A DNA stretch of 64,000 nucleotides from Actinophytocola glycyrrhizae (GCF_042653545.1 NZ_JBHSIS010000002.1:372001-436000); one strand, 5' to 3'. Counted from the first letter of the stretch, positions 1 to 8,875 are shown. Translations and numbers: made by a program. Notes: generated from the letters alone by a model not told the origin.

Positions 1-44
1 ACCGACCGCCCACTCACACCGACTTCACGGAATCAATCATCTAG
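1..44. repeat. 44-bp inverted repeat, copy 1
   Basis: Positions 1-44 are the reverse complement of 28038-28081 with one mismatch. The repeat may continue to the left of the window. Its right end, TTCACGGAATCAATC-(A/G)-TCTAG at 24-44, occurs a third time at 28380-28400. It lies in non-coding DNA upstream of the SDR gene. Function unknown. Confidence 0.8.
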
Positions 45-103
45 GTGATCACAGTGAGACATGACACGACCCGGCCGGGCCGGCCGGCGCGCACAATGCG
101 CAC

Positions 104-766
104 ATGGGTACGACAACGCTGGTGGTGGGCGGTGCGGGTGGCATAGGAGGCGCGTGCGCGGACTGGTTCCGGGACCGCGGCGACGACGTGGTGGTGCTGG
201 ACCGGGCACTCGGCCTCGACGCCGCCGACCCGGTCGCGGTCGCGACGGCACTCGCCGACGTGCCGTCGCTGGACGTGGTCGTCCACGCCGCCGGTTCGGT
301 GGGCAGGGGCGGGATCGAGGACCTGGACCTGGCGCAGTGGCGCCGCGTCCTCGACGACAACCTCACCTCCGCGGCGGTGGTCGCCAGCCAGGCGCTGCCC
401 AAGCTCGCGCACGGCGGCTCCGTGGTCCTGTTCAGCTCGGTGAACGGCCGCCACGGCGGCAACGAGCTGTCCGGCCCCGCCTACGCCGTCGCGAAGGCAG
501 GCATCATCGGGCTGACCCGTCACCTGGCCAGACACCAGGCGCACCGCGGTGTCCGCGTCAACTGTCTCGCCCCCGGCCCGGTGGCCACCCCGATGCTGGA
601 CCGCCTCACCGACCACGAGATGTCGGACCTGCGCGCGTCGATCCCCCTGGGCCATGTGACCGACCCGGCGGAGATCGCGGGCACGGTCGGCTGGCTCTGC
701 TCCCCGGCCGCCGCGTCGATCACCGGCACGGTCATCGACGTCAACGGCGGCATGTGGATGGGCTGA
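104..766 (+). CDS. SDR-family NAD(P)-dependent oxidoreductase
   Basis: A 220-residue classical short-chain dehydrogenase. The N-terminal Rossmann turn reads GGAGGIG (residues 9-15), the HAAG element stands in for the usual NNAG, Ser in FSSVNG and the Y127-x3-K131 pair (YAVAK) form the catalytic set, and PGPVATPM follows as the nicotinamide-side loop. It ends with the typical NGGMWMG. Length is slightly short for the 240-260 residue norm because the alpha2 region is compact. Substrate cannot be read from sequence. No clear Shine-Dalgarno precedes the ATG, so it may be leaderless. It stands alone, with no co-directional partner close by. Confidence 0.88.
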   Translation: MGTTTLVVGGAGGIGGACADWFRDRGDDVVVLDRALGLDAADPVAVATALADVPSLDVVVHAAGSVGRGGIEDLDLAQWRRVLDDNLTSAAVVASQALPKLAHGGSVVLFSSVNGRHGGNELSGPAYAVAKAGIIGLTRHLARHQAHRGVRVNCLAPGPVATPMLDRLTDHEMSDLRASIPLGHVTDPAEIAGTVGWLCSPAAASITGTVIDVNGGMWMG

Positions 767-950
767 CAGGTACCCGCGACGGTCGCTTCGGCGCGGTCGG
801 GGTGGCCGACCGCGCGCCGCCACGGGCGCTCGAAGGCTGTTCCTGTGGCACGGGGGTGCGTGGCGGCGCGACCTCAGTCCGTCGAGACCTCCCCATCCGG
901 CGAGAACAGTCGCTGCCTGGATCACAGAAGGATGACACTCGGAACCGACT

Positions 951-1256
951 ATGAGGATGCGTCGTCCACCGAACATGAACCGTCAGGTGAAGATGACCAT
1001 CGCCGCCGTGGTTGTGTTGTCGCTGCCATTCGTGATCTTCATGGGCACCTACCAGGAGCTTGTGGTCAACGGCGAACTTGTGGAGGAGCGGAAGACCAAC
1101 CTCTTCGCACCGGTCGCGGCGCTGATCGCGTTGGCGATCGCGTGGCGGATGGCGTTCATGTGGGAGACGGAGCAGGACCGGCAGCCCAAGTGGAAGGCTG
1201 TCGCCGGGCTGATCGCGGTCGGCGCTGTCGCGCAGGGGGTGCTCGGTCTGATCTAG
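951..1256 (+). CDS. Small membrane protein of unknown function
   Basis: A 101-residue protein with three hydrophobic stretches (about residues 15-32, 49-67 and 83-101) separated by charged loops, ending in the membrane (GLI). I do not recognise a family. Internal in-frame ATGs at 957 and 975 are alternative starts; 975 (MNRQVK) places a basic residue just before the first helix and would also be plausible. The gene lies between the SDR and a strong hairpin terminator and has no evident operon partner. Confidence 0.6.
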   Translation: MRMRRPPNMNRQVKMTIAAVVVLSLPFVIFMGTYQELVVNGELVEERKTNLFAPVAALIALAIAWRMAFMWETEQDRQPKWKAVAGLIAVGAVAQGVLGLI

Positions 1257-1374
1257 CGCAGGTCGCTTCTTGACATCAGAGAACCTCCTGCGTCGCGAAC
1301 AGCGGGACCACCCCGTACTCACGGCCCCGCCTCACCAACCGCACGACCAGTTCCGCCGCGCGCTGGCCGAGGTC

Positions 1375-1421
1375 GTGAGAGTGCCGACAGGGACGCCCGG
1401 TGTCCCCGTCGGCACTCTCAC
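1375..1421. terminator. Strong bidirectional hairpin
   Basis: Two 20-nt arms, starting GTGAGAGTGCCGAC and ending GTCGGCACTCTCAC, pair with one mismatch around a 7-nt loop. The hairpin sits between the small membrane protein (plus) and the VOC gene (minus), as expected for a shared terminator. There is no T-tract, which is normal in this GC range. Confidence 0.8.
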
Positions 1422-1493
1422 GGCATTCGCAAGCACTCACGACGTGTCAGCGCCGTGGCCATGGTGCTGTGAACCGGGTTAGCCGGACCGCTG

Positions 1494-2207
1494 CTATGCG
1501 GTGAGACAGAACGGGTGTCCCGCCGGGTCGGCGAACACGCGGAAGTCCTTCTCCTCGTTGGGCAACCGGGTGGCGCCCAACTCCAGCGCCCGCGCCTCCC
1601 CCGCGTCGAGGTCGTCGACGTGGATGTCGAGGTGTGCCTGCTGAGGCGCGGACGGGTCCGGCCACCTCGGCGGGGTGTACTTCGCGATCTGCTGGAACAT
1701 CACGCTCTTCCCGTCACCGGCGATGAGTGCGCCCTCCGGCCCCTCGTAGGTCAGCTCCATGCCCATCAGCGCCGCGTAGAACCGGGCGAGGCCGACGGCG
1801 TCCGGCGCGTCGATGGTCACCGCGAACAGCGTCATCTCCGGCCCGACCCCTTCTTTGCGGCACAGGTCGAACGGGTGCCCCGCCGGGTCGGCGAGCGTGA
1901 TCCAGTGGGCCCCGTCGGCGAGCCGGGTGGCGCCGAGCTCCTCCGCCCGTTTCGCGGCCGCCTCGTGGTCCTCGACGAACAGGTCGAGGTGGACCTGTTG
2001 CGGCAGGTCCTGCCCCGGCCACTGCGGCGGCACGTGGTCCGGGGCCTTCTGGAACGCGATCTCCTGTCCGTCGCTCCCGCGCAGGGTGATCCAGTCGCCC
2101 ACGTCGCGCACGGTCTGCCAGCCGGTGAGCGCGGTGTAGAACTCCTCGAGCCTCTTGATGTCCGGCGCGTCGAACGCGGCCAGCTCCAAACGTCCTGTCA
2201 CAGCCAT
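1494..2207 (-). CDS. VOC-family (glyoxalase/bleomycin resistance-like) protein, two domains
   Basis: A 237-residue protein made of two tandem VOC modules (about 5-115 and 125-235). Each has the DAPD...FY.ALTGW/ALMGM opening and a closing DPAGHPF.LC/LT strand. Such two-domain proteins are common in actinomycetes and act as glyoxalases, ring-cleavage relatives or drug-sequestering proteins; substrate unknown. I start it at MAVTGRL because the long upstream extension in this frame is only antisense to the oxygenase gene. It diverges from the oxygenase operon, sharing a 130-bp promoter region. Confidence 0.85.
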   Translation of the reverse strand: MAVTGRLELAAFDAPDIKRLEEFYTALTGWQTVRDVGDWITLRGSDGQEIAFQKAPDHVPPQWPGQDLPQQVHLDLFVEDHEAAAKRAEELGATRLADGAHWITLADPAGHPFDLCRKEGVGPEMTLFAVTIDAPDAVGLARFYAALMGMELTYEGPEGALIAGDGKSVMFQQIAKYTPPRWPDPSAPQQAHLDIHVDDLDAGEARALELGATRLPNEEKDFRVFADPAGHPFCLTA

Positions 2208-2285
2208 ACGCGCATCATGCCCGCGGTCACCGACAAAAACGAGAACGCCCAGGTCAGCGGTGGTCGCGCGCGGGCAGCAGTTCGT

Positions 2286-2316
2286 GTTACCTTGGGTAAC
2301 AGTTAACCGAGGTAAC
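2286..2316. promoter_or_regulatory. Paired palindromic operator before the diiron oxygenase operon
   Basis: GTTACCTTGGGTAAC (2286-2300) is a near-perfect palindrome (arms GTTACC/GGTAAC). One base later GTTAACCGAGGTAAC (2302-2316) is an inverted near-copy of it. The pair ends 23 bp before the oxygenase ATG, where a repressor would block transcription. GTTAC/GTAAC arms of this kind are typical of TetR-family operators, but no regulator gene is adjacent. Confidence 0.65.
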
Positions 2317-2339
2317 ATGGCGTCATCAGGGAGCTTCCC

Positions 2340-3242
2340 ATGACCACGATCGACACGCACGACCAGGCCGACCGCCAGACCGTGGCACGCAGGTTGCTGG
2401 ACTCGTCGGAGACGTTGTCGTACGACCCCGTCCACGAGGTCGACTGGGAGACGCCGCTCGACACCGCCCACCACGGTACGAGCCCGGAGTGGAGCACCCT
2501 CTACGGCACGTCCTACTGGGCGGAGATGACCCCGGATCAGCAGCGGGCGCTCACCCGCCAGGAGGCGGCCTCGGTCGCCAGCACCGGGATCTGGTTCGAG
2601 ATGATCCTGCAGCAGATGGTGCTGCGGGACTTCTACGCGAAGGACCCGACCGACCCGGCGTTCCAGTGGGCGCTGACCGAGATCGCCGACGAGTGCAGGC
2701 ACTCGATCATGTTCGCGCGCGGTGCCGCGAAGCTCGGCGCGCCCGCCTACCGGCCGAAGTGGCACGTCGTCGAGCTCGGCCGCGTGTTCAAGGCGGTCGC
2801 GTTCGGGGAGGCCGCGTACGCGGCGATCCTCGTCGCCGAGGAGGTCCTCGACGTCATGCAGCGTGACTGGATGCGGGACGAGCGGGTGGCGCCGTTCGTC
2901 CGCACCATCAACAACATCCACGTGGTCGAGGAGTCGCGGCACATGAAGTTCGCCCGCGAGGAGACCAGGGAACGGCTGCGCGGCGCGGGTCGGCTGCGCA
3001 GGCAGATCAACGCACTGGTGGTCTCGATCGCCGCCTACCACATCGTCACCAGCATGTGGAACGACGAGGTGTACGCGAACGCGGGCCTCGACACCAGGCG
3101 GGCGCTGCGCGAGGCGAAGGCCAACGAGCACCACAAGTCCATGCTGCGCTCGAGCTGCGCGGGGCTGATGGAGTTCCTCGACTCCTGCGGGCTGCTCACC
3201 CGTGCGGCGACGCGCTTCTACAAGCGCGCCAACCTGATCTGA
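2340..3242 (+). CDS. AurF-family diiron oxygenase
   Basis: A 300-residue helical protein with the diiron ligand pattern of p-aminobenzoate N-oxygenase AurF: E87, E118-x2-H121 (DECRH), Glu at 167/168 (AEEVLD), and H194-x3-E198-x2-H201 (HVVEESRH). The spacing of the last two motifs equals that of AurF (H223/E227/H230). These cytoplasmic enzymes oxidise arylamines or other substrates and need an electron donor, supplied here by the next gene 6 bp downstream. The start has a good Shine-Dalgarno (CAGGGAG). The real substrate is unknown; mycobacterial relatives also sit beside ferredoxin reductases. Confidence 0.88.
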   Translation: MTTIDTHDQADRQTVARRLLDSSETLSYDPVHEVDWETPLDTAHHGTSPEWSTLYGTSYWAEMTPDQQRALTRQEAASVASTGIWFEMILQQMVLRDFYAKDPTDPAFQWALTEIADECRHSIMFARGAAKLGAPAYRPKWHVVELGRVFKAVAFGEAAYAAILVAEEVLDVMQRDWMRDERVAPFVRTINNIHVVEESRHMKFAREETRERLRGAGRLRRQINALVVSIAAYHIVTSMWNDEVYANAGLDTRRALREAKANEHHKSMLRSSCAGLMEFLDSCGLLTRAATRFYKRANLI

Positions 3243-3248
3243 GCACCC

Positions 3249-4718
3249 ATGGCGTTCGCGATCACGCAGACCTGTTGCAGCGACGCGTCGTGCGTCGCCG
3301 TGTGCCCGGTCAACTGCATCCACCCCACCCCGGACGAGCCGGACTTCGGCACGACCGAGATGCTCTACGTCGACCCGCGCACCTGCATCGACTGCGGCGC
3401 CTGCGCGGACGCCTGCCCCGTCGACGCGATCTTCCCCGTCGACGCGCTGACCGCGCCGTTGAAGCCCTACGCGGGCATCAACGCCGACTACTACGCGGAC
3501 AAGCCGACCGAGGACACCGCGTCGTCGCCGAACTTCCACGCGTGGGGTCAGCCGACGTTCCACCGTGTCATCCCGAGCGACCTCGCGCCGCTGCACGTCG
3601 CGGTGGTCGGCACCGGGCCCGCCGGGATGTACGCGGTCGAGGACCTGCTGCTGCACACCAACGCGACCGTGACGCTGGTCGACCGGTTGCCGGTCGCTGG
3701 CGGGCTCGTGCGGTTCGGGGTCGCACCCGACCACCCGTCCACGAAGCGGATCGGCGAGGTGTTTTCACGGTTCCACACCCACCCGCGGCTGAAGCTGCGG
3801 CTGGGTGTCGAGGTGGGCCGTGACGTGCTGGCCGACGAGCTGGCGGCACGCCACGACGCCGTCATCTACGCCGTTGGTGCGTCGGCGGCCCGTGACCTGG
3901 GCGTCCCCGGCGAGGACCTGCCGGGCAGCGTCGCCGCGACGACGGTGGTCGGCTGGTACAACGGCCACCCGGACGTGCCCGCCGACGCGGTGGACCTGTC
4001 GGCGGAACGGGTCGTGGTGGTCGGCAACGGGAACGTGGCGGTGGACGTGGCCCGCGTGCTGACCGCGGCTCCGGCCACACTGGCGGGCACGTCGATCGCG
4101 CCGCACGCGCTGGCCGCGCTGCGGTCGAGCAAGGTCCGCGAGGTCGTGCTCCTCGGGCGCAGGGGGCCGGAGGACGCCGCGTACACGATGCCGGAGCTGC
4201 TCGCGCTCACCGGCCAGGACGAGGTCGGCCTGGTCGTCGACGCGCACGACCCGAGGACCACCGACGCGATCGACGCGGCGGGTCCGGCCGGGAAGGCCGC
4301 GCTGCTACGGGACGTGCGCAGGGAGGCCGTCGACTGGTCGACGCCGCCGCGGCACGAGCGGCGGCGCATCGTGCTGCGGTTCCACTCCGCGCCGCTGCGG
4401 ATCGTCGGCGACCGCGAGGTGCGCGGGCTGCTGGTGAGCGACGGGGTGGAGATCACGACCGGCCAGGTCGTCCGCTCGGTCGGGCACCGGGGCGTCCCGC
4501 TGCCAGGGCTGCCGTTCGACCAGGCCACCGGCACGATCCCGAACACCGGCGGGCGGGTGCGGGCCGGGACCTACGTGGTCGGCTGGGTCAAACGCGGCCC
4601 GACGGGCGGGATCGGCGCCAACAAGGCGTGCGCGGCCGAGACGGTGGGCGCACTCCTCGATGACGCCGCCGCAGGCGTGCTCACCAGGAACCGCAGGCGC
4701 CGCTTCCGCAGGGGCTGA
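3249..4718 (+). CDS. fprB: Ferredoxin fused to ferredoxin-NADP+ reductase (FprB-like)
   Basis: A 489-residue fusion. Residues 1-75 are a bacterial 7Fe/8Fe ferredoxin with cysteine runs CCSDASCVAVCP and CIDCGACADACP. From about residue 115 follows an adrenodoxin-reductase-type flavoprotein: FAD-binding GTGPAGMYA, NADPH-binding VVGNGNVAVDVAR, and the late GWVKRGPTGGIGANK motif. It moves electrons from NADPH through FAD to iron-sulfur clusters. Immediate coupling to the diiron oxygenase (6-bp gap) makes it the likely reductant. FprB of mycobacteria has the same layout. Confidence 0.92.
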   Translation: MAFAITQTCCSDASCVAVCPVNCIHPTPDEPDFGTTEMLYVDPRTCIDCGACADACPVDAIFPVDALTAPLKPYAGINADYYADKPTEDTASSPNFHAWGQPTFHRVIPSDLAPLHVAVVGTGPAGMYAVEDLLLHTNATVTLVDRLPVAGGLVRFGVAPDHPSTKRIGEVFSRFHTHPRLKLRLGVEVGRDVLADELAARHDAVIYAVGASAARDLGVPGEDLPGSVAATTVVGWYNGHPDVPADAVDLSAERVVVVGNGNVAVDVARVLTAAPATLAGTSIAPHALAALRSSKVREVVLLGRRGPEDAAYTMPELLALTGQDEVGLVVDAHDPRTTDAIDAAGPAGKAALLRDVRREAVDWSTPPRHERRRIVLRFHSAPLRIVGDREVRGLLVSDGVEITTGQVVRSVGHRGVPLPGLPFDQATGTIPNTGGRVRAGTYVVGWVKRGPTGGIGANKACAAETVGALLDDAAAGVLTRNRRRRFRRG

Positions 4719-4726
4719 AGGGCCGC

Positions 4727-5782
4727 TCAGGGTTTGCTGCCCGCACCCTTCGCCAGCTCCGCCGCCCTGCCACCGGGTATCTCGGACGTGAGCGGCGGCG
4801 TGGGCAGGCCCGCGCCTTCCCGCAGCCCGGCCAGGAACTCGGCCATCACCTCGGCGGCGTCGTGCCGCGGGGTCCAGCCGAGTTCGGTGCGGGCCCGGCT
4901 CGTGTCCATCAGCGGCAAGCGCAGCACCGCGTCGAACAGCTCTGGCGCGGCGGGTGCCAGCCGAAGCCGCCACGCCGCGACCACCGCGGCTCGCACCGGC
5001 CACGCCGGCATCCGCACGACACGGGCGTCCAGCAGCTCGGCCAGCAGGCCCGCGTCCACCACCGGGTCGGCGGCCAGGTTGAACGCGCCCCGGGCGTCGC
5101 CGAGTGCGGCGAGCCGGTACGCGTCGGCGGCGTCGTCGGTGTGCAGTGCCTGCACCCGCAGCCCGGGCAGGTCCGGCACGACCGGGACCAGCTCGGGGCG
5201 CACCAGCTTGTTCGGCAGCAGCGGCCCGGCGAACAGCCTGCGCTGCTCGCTCGCCGACGCGTACTGGAACAGGAACGCCGGGCGCATCCGCACGACCCGC
5301 ACGTCCGGGTGCCGTGTCTCGAACGCGTCGAGCGCACGCTCCAGGTACGCCTTCTCCCGCGTGTAGGCGGCTTCCGGCCAGCCGTGCGTCGGCCAGGTCT
5401 CGTCGACCTGGCGGTCCTTCGGTCCCGGCGAGTAGGCACCCACCGACGACGCGTACACCAGCGAGGGCACCCCGTTGCGGACGACGGCGTCGAACACCCG
5501 GATGCTGCCGAGCACGTTGGTCTCCCACGTGACCAGCGGCTGCCGCGCGGGCTGGAACAGCCACGCGAGGTGGATCACCGCGTCCGCGCCCGCCAGCACC
5601 GCGTCGAGTGCGTCCGGGTCGTCCTCGCCGAGGTCCGCGGTGACCCACCGCAGCTTCGGCACGTCCCATTCCGGTTCGCGGCGCGCGAGCCCGGTGATCG
5701 CATCGACCCGCTCGTCCGCGCTCAGTGCCCGCACCACGGCGGTGCCGACGTTGCCGCTCGCCCCCGTCACCACGATTCTCAT
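4727..5782 (-). CDS. NAD-dependent epimerase/dehydratase family protein
   Basis: A 351-residue extended SDR. It opens with the Rossmann motif VTGASGNVG (residues 5-13), has DAVIHLAW, the Ser/Tyr region SSVGAYSPG and an AYTREK Tyr-x3-Lys pair, and ends with the DTSRARTELGWTPR signature of sugar-nucleotide epimerase relatives. I start it at MRIVVTG; the 24 upstream residues in this frame are not family-like. It converges with the ferredoxin reductase gene (8 bp apart) and diverges from the small helical protein. The substrate is uncertain. Confidence 0.85.
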   Translation of the reverse strand: MRIVVTGASGNVGTAVVRALSADERVDAITGLARREPEWDVPKLRWVTADLGEDDPDALDAVLAGADAVIHLAWLFQPARQPLVTWETNVLGSIRVFDAVVRNGVPSLVYASSVGAYSPGPKDRQVDETWPTHGWPEAAYTREKAYLERALDAFETRHPDVRVVRMRPAFLFQYASASEQRRLFAGPLLPNKLVRPELVPVVPDLPGLRVQALHTDDAADAYRLAALGDARGAFNLAADPVVDAGLLAELLDARVVRMPAWPVRAAVVAAWRLRLAPAAPELFDAVLRLPLMDTSRARTELGWTPRHDAAEVMAEFLAGLREGAGLPTPPLTSEIPGGRAAELAKGAGSKP

Positions 5783-5929
5783 CAGCGCACACTCCACTTC
5801 GGACACTGGTTGCCTGTCGCCGGTGTGCGGACTACCCGCGCAGCGCCGGCCCAATCCACACGCATCAGTGCCCGGAAAGTGGGTAGCCGACAGAGAGAGG
5901 CAACAGAGCGACGTCGAGAAGGAGGAAGG

Positions 5930-6163
5930 ATGTCCACCACTGCCGAGACCGGAAACGTCACCGGTACGCAGGACAAGGACTACAACATCATCTGGTTCGT
6001 GGAAGCCTGCCTGAGCAACGCATTGCGCCTGGAGAGCTACATCCAGGACGCCGAGCGGACGGGCGACAACGAGCTCGCCGAGTTCTTCCGCCGCGCGCAG
6101 GGCGAAAGCCGCAAGGGCGCGGAACAGGGCAAGGCGATGCTCGCCAGGCGGCTCTCCTCCTGA
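5930..6163 (+). CDS. Small conserved helical protein
   Basis: A 77-residue acidic protein preceded by a very strong Shine-Dalgarno (AAGGAGGAAGG). After a short disordered N-terminus it looks like a helical hairpin (IIWFVEACLSNALRLE..., then ELAEFFRRAQGESRKGAEQGKAML). I recall similar short proteins as hypothetical genes in many actinomycetes, with no assigned role. It is followed by a clear terminator, so it is a single-gene unit with its own promoter between 5783 and 5929. Confidence 0.75.
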   Translation: MSTTAETGNVTGTQDKDYNIIWFVEACLSNALRLESYIQDAERTGDNELAEFFRRAQGESRKGAEQGKAMLARRLSS

Positions 6164-6178
6164 CCGGCATGTTCCCGG

Positions 6179-6210
6179 GGGTTCGGTCGGCGGTGGCGCC
6201 GGCCGAACCC
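6179..6210 (+). terminator. Hairpin terminator after the small helical protein
   Basis: Arms GGGTTCGG (6179-6186) and CCGAACCC (6203-6210) pair perfectly, and the intervening G+C-rich bases can extend the stem. It begins 15 bp after the stop codon at 6163. Confidence 0.65.
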
Positions 6211-6229
6211 TTCCCTAAGCTTCCCGGAC

Positions 6230-7069
6230 GTGGCCACCTTCATCGCCTCTGACGGCACCCGGCTCGCCTACCACCGGTCCGGCTCGGGTGCTCCGCTGAT
6301 CTGCCTGCCCGGCGGCCCGATGCAGGCCTCTGCCTACCTGGGGAACCTCGGCGGCCTGTCCGCCCACCGCACACTCGTACGCCTTGACCTGCGCGGCACC
6401 GGCGACTCGGCGGTCCCCGCCGACCCGGAGACCTACCGCTGCAACCGGCAGGTCGACGACGTCGAGGCCCTTCGCCACCACCTGGGACTGGAACGGATCG
6501 ACCTGCTCGGGCACTCCGCGGGCGGCTCGCTCGCACTGCTGTACGCCGCCTGCCATCCCGACCGGGTCGGCAGGCTCGTGCTCGTCACTCCCAGCACCCG
6601 GCCGATCGGTATCGAGGTCACCGACGAGGCGCGCAGGGAGGTCGCCGAGCTGCGGCGGGGCGAACGCTGGTTCCCGGACGCGTTCGCCGCGTTCGAACGG
6701 ATCTGGTCCGGTGACTTCTCCAGCGCGAACTGGCCGGCGATCGCGCCGTTCTCGCACGGCCGCTGGGACGAGGACCGCGTGGCGTTCGTCGCCCGCGAGG
6801 CAGGCGAGAGCAATGCGGACGGCGCCGCCGTGTACTACTCGGCGAACGCGCTGGACCCGGACGCTGCCCGTGCCGACCTCGCCCGGCTGTCCGCACCCGT
6901 GCTGTTGGTCGCGGGCGAGTACGACGTCGGGCTCCCACCGAAGTGCGCGGCCGAGTACGCGGGGCTGTTCCCCGCCGCGGAACTGGCCGTTCAACCGGGA
7001 GGCGGGCACTTCCCGTGGCTGGACGACCCGGAGTGGTTCGTGCCCGCCGTCGCGGCGTTCCTGCGCTGA
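6230..7069 (+). CDS. Alpha/beta hydrolase
   Basis: A 279-residue alpha/beta-hydrolase fold protein with a GTG start. The nucleophile elbow is GHSAGG, the acid lies in the GEYDVGLP turn and the catalytic His in GGGHFPWLDDP. The oxyanion region LPGGPMQ near the N-terminus and DLRGTGDS are typical of the proline iminopeptidase/epoxide hydrolase branch. Substrate cannot be assigned. It is not closely coupled to either neighbour. Confidence 0.85.
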   Translation: MATFIASDGTRLAYHRSGSGAPLICLPGGPMQASAYLGNLGGLSAHRTLVRLDLRGTGDSAVPADPETYRCNRQVDDVEALRHHLGLERIDLLGHSAGGSLALLYAACHPDRVGRLVLVTPSTRPIGIEVTDEARREVAELRRGERWFPDAFAAFERIWSGDFSSANWPAIAPFSHGRWDEDRVAFVAREAGESNADGAAVYYSANALDPDAARADLARLSAPVLLVAGEYDVGLPPKCAAEYAGLFPAAELAVQPGGGHFPWLDDPEWFVPAVAAFLR

Positions 7070-7274
7070 CCCGCCACGCGGGGCACGCAGACACCCGCGA
7101 ACTGTGTGGTACTGCCATCCGAGGTGCCGCTGACGACGTCGCAGGTGCGGAGGTCGAGCGTGCCGGGACCGGTGACGAATGTCGGACGATCCCCGACGTT
7201 CGTTGGTGTCAAACCAACAGCCAGGCATGTCAGGGTTCCTTCAACAGGTGCCCCGGTCCCCCTTGGAGCAACAC

Positions 7275-8051
7275 ATGCCTGCCTTACGTCGGACACCCCT
7301 GCTCGCCGTCGTCGGCATCACGCTCGGCGCTGCCGCATTCCTCGTCCCCAGCGCCTCGGCCGACATCCCGCCCGGCTACTACGACGCCGCGGCGGGCAAG
7401 ACGGGCGCGGAGCTGCACTCGGCCCTGCACGAGATCATCGGCACCGGCACACACCTGAGCTACGACGAGGTGTGGGACGCGCTGAAGGCCACGGACGAGG
7501 ATCCGGCCGACCCCGCCAACGTGATCATGATATACAGCGGCGCGGCCATGCCGGAGGACGCCAACGGCGGTGCCGCCGACCAGTGGAACCGCGAGCACAC
7601 CTGGGCGAAGAGCCACGGTGACTTCGGCACCTCTCCCGGTCCCGGCACCGACCTGCACCACCTGCGCCCCTCCGAGGTCGGCGTCAACTCCACCAGGGGC
7701 AACCTCGACTTCGACAACGGTGGCTCGCCGGTGGACGACGCGCCGGAGAGCCGCGTCGACGAGGACTCGTTCGAGCCGCGCGACGCCGTGAAGGGCGACA
7801 TCGCCCGTGGCATCCTCTACATGGCCGTCCGCTACGACGGCGACGACGGTTTCGCCGACCTGGAGCCGAACGACTCGGTCGGCAACGGCTCGGCGCCGTT
7901 CATGGGCAGGATCTCCGTGCTGCTCGAGTGGCACACGCAGGACCCGCCGGACGCCGCGGAGCAGGCTCGCAACGACCTGATCTTCGAGCAGTACCAGAAC
8001 AACCGCAACCCGTTCGTCGACCACCCGGAGTGGGCGGACACGATCTGGTGA
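7275..8051 (+). CDS. Secreted endonuclease I family nuclease
   Basis: A 258-residue protein with a Sec signal peptide (basic MPALRRTP, hydrophobic core, cleavage after PSASA). The mature part carries the endonuclease I signature: WNREHTWAKS, then DLHHLRPSEVGVNSTRGNLDFDNGG and a late MAVRYDG. This family (Vibrio Dns, E. coli EndA) cleaves extracellular DNA. I chose ATG 7275, with TTGGAG upstream, because it begins the signal peptide; an in-frame ATG at 7179 would bury it. Likely role: nutrient DNA degradation or defence outside the cell. Confidence 0.88.
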   Translation: MPALRRTPLLAVVGITLGAAAFLVPSASADIPPGYYDAAAGKTGAELHSALHEIIGTGTHLSYDEVWDALKATDEDPADPANVIMIYSGAAMPEDANGGAADQWNREHTWAKSHGDFGTSPGPGTDLHHLRPSEVGVNSTRGNLDFDNGGSPVDDAPESRVDEDSFEPRDAVKGDIARGILYMAVRYDGDDGFADLEPNDSVGNGSAPFMGRISVLLEWHTQDPPDAAEQARNDLIFEQYQNNRNPFVDHPEWADTIW

Positions 8052-8408
8052 CACCGCGGTCCCCATCGCGAGGGACCCGGATGTCGCCCCTTCGCCGGAT
8101 GTGCCAGGCCGCGCTCCGCGCGGCAGGATCGCGGAGTGGGCCGGGGCGCTGTGCGCCGGCCGGTTCGTGAACCGACGAAACCGATGGGGCAAGGAACAGG
8201 CGGCTCTGCGGTGTCGCGTCGACCGGTGCGCTGACGGTCACGCTGACCGCAGGCACGGCGAACGCGGCACCGTCTTCCTCGCAACGGAAGTGGCACGGCG
8301 TGCTGTATACAGTTCACACATCCGGTACGGTGTCTTTTCAAAGCGACGGGGAAGGCCGAGCCCCCGCCCCACCCGCCGCGACCGTTCTCCGGGTGGGGGC
8401 ATGCCGAC
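8052..8408. other. 357-bp intergenic region without a supported gene
   Basis: Open frames here lack family features. A short inverted repeat (GGTCCC and GGGACC, about 8057-8076) just after the nuclease stop may be a weak terminator. The stretch around 8300-8340 is locally AT-richer and could hold the promoter of the next gene. Confidence 0.5.
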
Positions 8409-8786
8409 ATGGCCGGACACGAAGGCGCACCCGACGACATCAGCGCCCGGCTCCAGTCGATGCGCGCACTGCACTTCGAGTTCGCGACCGACCACGGGGC
8501 CGACGGCGGGATCGAGGCGCTCGTCGGTGTGCGCGTCCACCACGGCGTGATCGACATCTTCGAGCTGTACGGCGAGGACGAGGCCACCGCGACCCGGCTG
8601 CCGGACAGCGAACCGAACATCATGCTCGCCAGCACCGTGCTGTGGCAGACCAGGGGAACGGCCTACGAGGTCATCGACGAACTGCTGGCGCTGCCCGACC
8701 CGGACGGCGACGGCGAGTTGCCGACTCCGCTGGCGAGGGCACGGGCCAGAGTGCGTGCCACGGCCCGCCGGGGCGGCACCCGCTGA
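8409..8786 (+). CDS. Hypothetical protein
   Basis: A 125-residue acidic protein with a basic, Arg-rich tail (ARARARVRATARR). The centre reads as a compact alpha/beta fold (EALVGVRVHHGVIDIFELYGED..., then NIMLASTVLWQTRG and a helix), with no catalytic motif I recognise. Codon use is like the neighbours, so it is probably real. The nearest gene downstream starts 89 bp later, which leaves room for a separate promoter. Confidence 0.6.
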   Translation: MAGHEGAPDDISARLQSMRALHFEFATDHGADGGIEALVGVRVHHGVIDIFELYGEDEATATRLPDSEPNIMLASTVLWQTRGTAYEVIDELLALPDPDGDGELPTPLARARARVRATARRGGTR

Positions 8787-8875
8787 CGCCGGCGGAAACG
8801 CTGTCGGCCACCGGTCGAAACCGGCGCCGGGATCTCGGCACGTCACGGTAATGTCGGTGCCGGTCGGGCGACATC

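Noticed and set aside
2208..3734. Minus-strand open frame continuing upstream of the VOC gene to give a 746-residue protein
   Set aside because: The upstream part lies antisense to the diiron oxygenase and ferredoxin-reductase genes and has no family features; the VOC domain begins at 2207.
8052..8550. Alternative plus-strand frame of about 149 residues after the nuclease
   Set aside because: Composition is Arg/Pro-rich and it overlaps the better supported 8409-8786 gene in another frame.
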